Shown: positions 6,474 through 6,488 of the stretch, in pieces | Layout of the letters: every line of letters starts with the position of its first letter | How positions within the stretch are numbered: position 1 is the stretch's first letter | Source of the DNA: an uncultured Eubacterium sp. | Lineage (GTDB): Bacteria > Bacillota > Clostridia > Lachnospirales > Lachnospiraceae | Direction: 5' to 3' | DNA: 6,488 nucleotides | Assembly (NCBI GenBank): GCA_947573465.1 | Contig: CANPET010000094.1 | Span: 1 to 6,488 of the forward strand | Position numbers and translations under genes: made by a program | Notes under the pieces: generated by a model | What the model saw: the letters and a program-made list of their open reading frames with translations, nothing else | The model's database searches: none | Told to the model about the DNA's origin: nothing

Positions 6474-6488
6474 AAAAATATTATATAC

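Noticed and set aside
6480..6485. TATAAT on the minus strand as the -10 box of the Big_2/repeat gene
   Set aside because: Transcription would start about at the ribosome binding site (6468-6473), leaving no room for a leader. The -35 position is outside the window.

Overview
This window most likely comes from a low-GC, Gram-positive gut anaerobe of the Clostridia, and most plausibly from Lachnospiraceae (relatives of Roseburia, Lachnospira, Butyrivibrio or Coprococcus). The reasons are the AT-rich sequence, strong AGGAGG ribosome binding sites, hairpin terminators followed by T-runs, and above all the protein style. There are secreted multi-module proteins with Lys-rich FN3-like or Big_2 domains, Thr/Pro linkers, and an EF-hand loop followed by leucine-rich repeats. 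The genus is an inference; no marker gene is present.

Layout: positions 1-57 hold the terminator of an upstream + strand gene. Positions 207-3833 (+) encode a 1208-residue secreted protein made of carbohydrate-binding-like, discoidin-like and FN3-like modules. It has no catalytic domain that I recognise and ends in a very Lys-rich C-terminal domain. A strong terminator follows at 3845-3883. A good sigma-A-type promoter at 3920-3948 drives a second secreted protein at 4005-5144 (+), with an EF-hand calcium loop followed by 21-residue leucine-rich repeats. A perfect hairpin at 5166-5207 separates it from a convergent third gene at 5329-6463 (-). That gene encodes a signal peptide, a Big_2 Ig-like domain, a Pro/Thr linker and two tandem 117-residue repeats of a domain I do not recognise.

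The most notable feature is in the third gene. The signal peptide and the mature protein are in different frames, and the break falls exactly on a run of nine A's (coding strand, 6360-6368). Losing one A (or gaining two) joins the two parts into a typical 'VNA-AKK' signal-peptide junction. This is either a phase-variable on/off switch, a transcriptional-slippage site, a recent null mutation or a sequencing error.

All three genes encode exported proteins, and no enzyme, transporter or regulator is visible. The window looks like a cluster of cell-surface or secreted binding proteins that are transcribed independently rather than as an operon. Any joint function, such as attachment to glycans or host surfaces, is inferred from domain types only.
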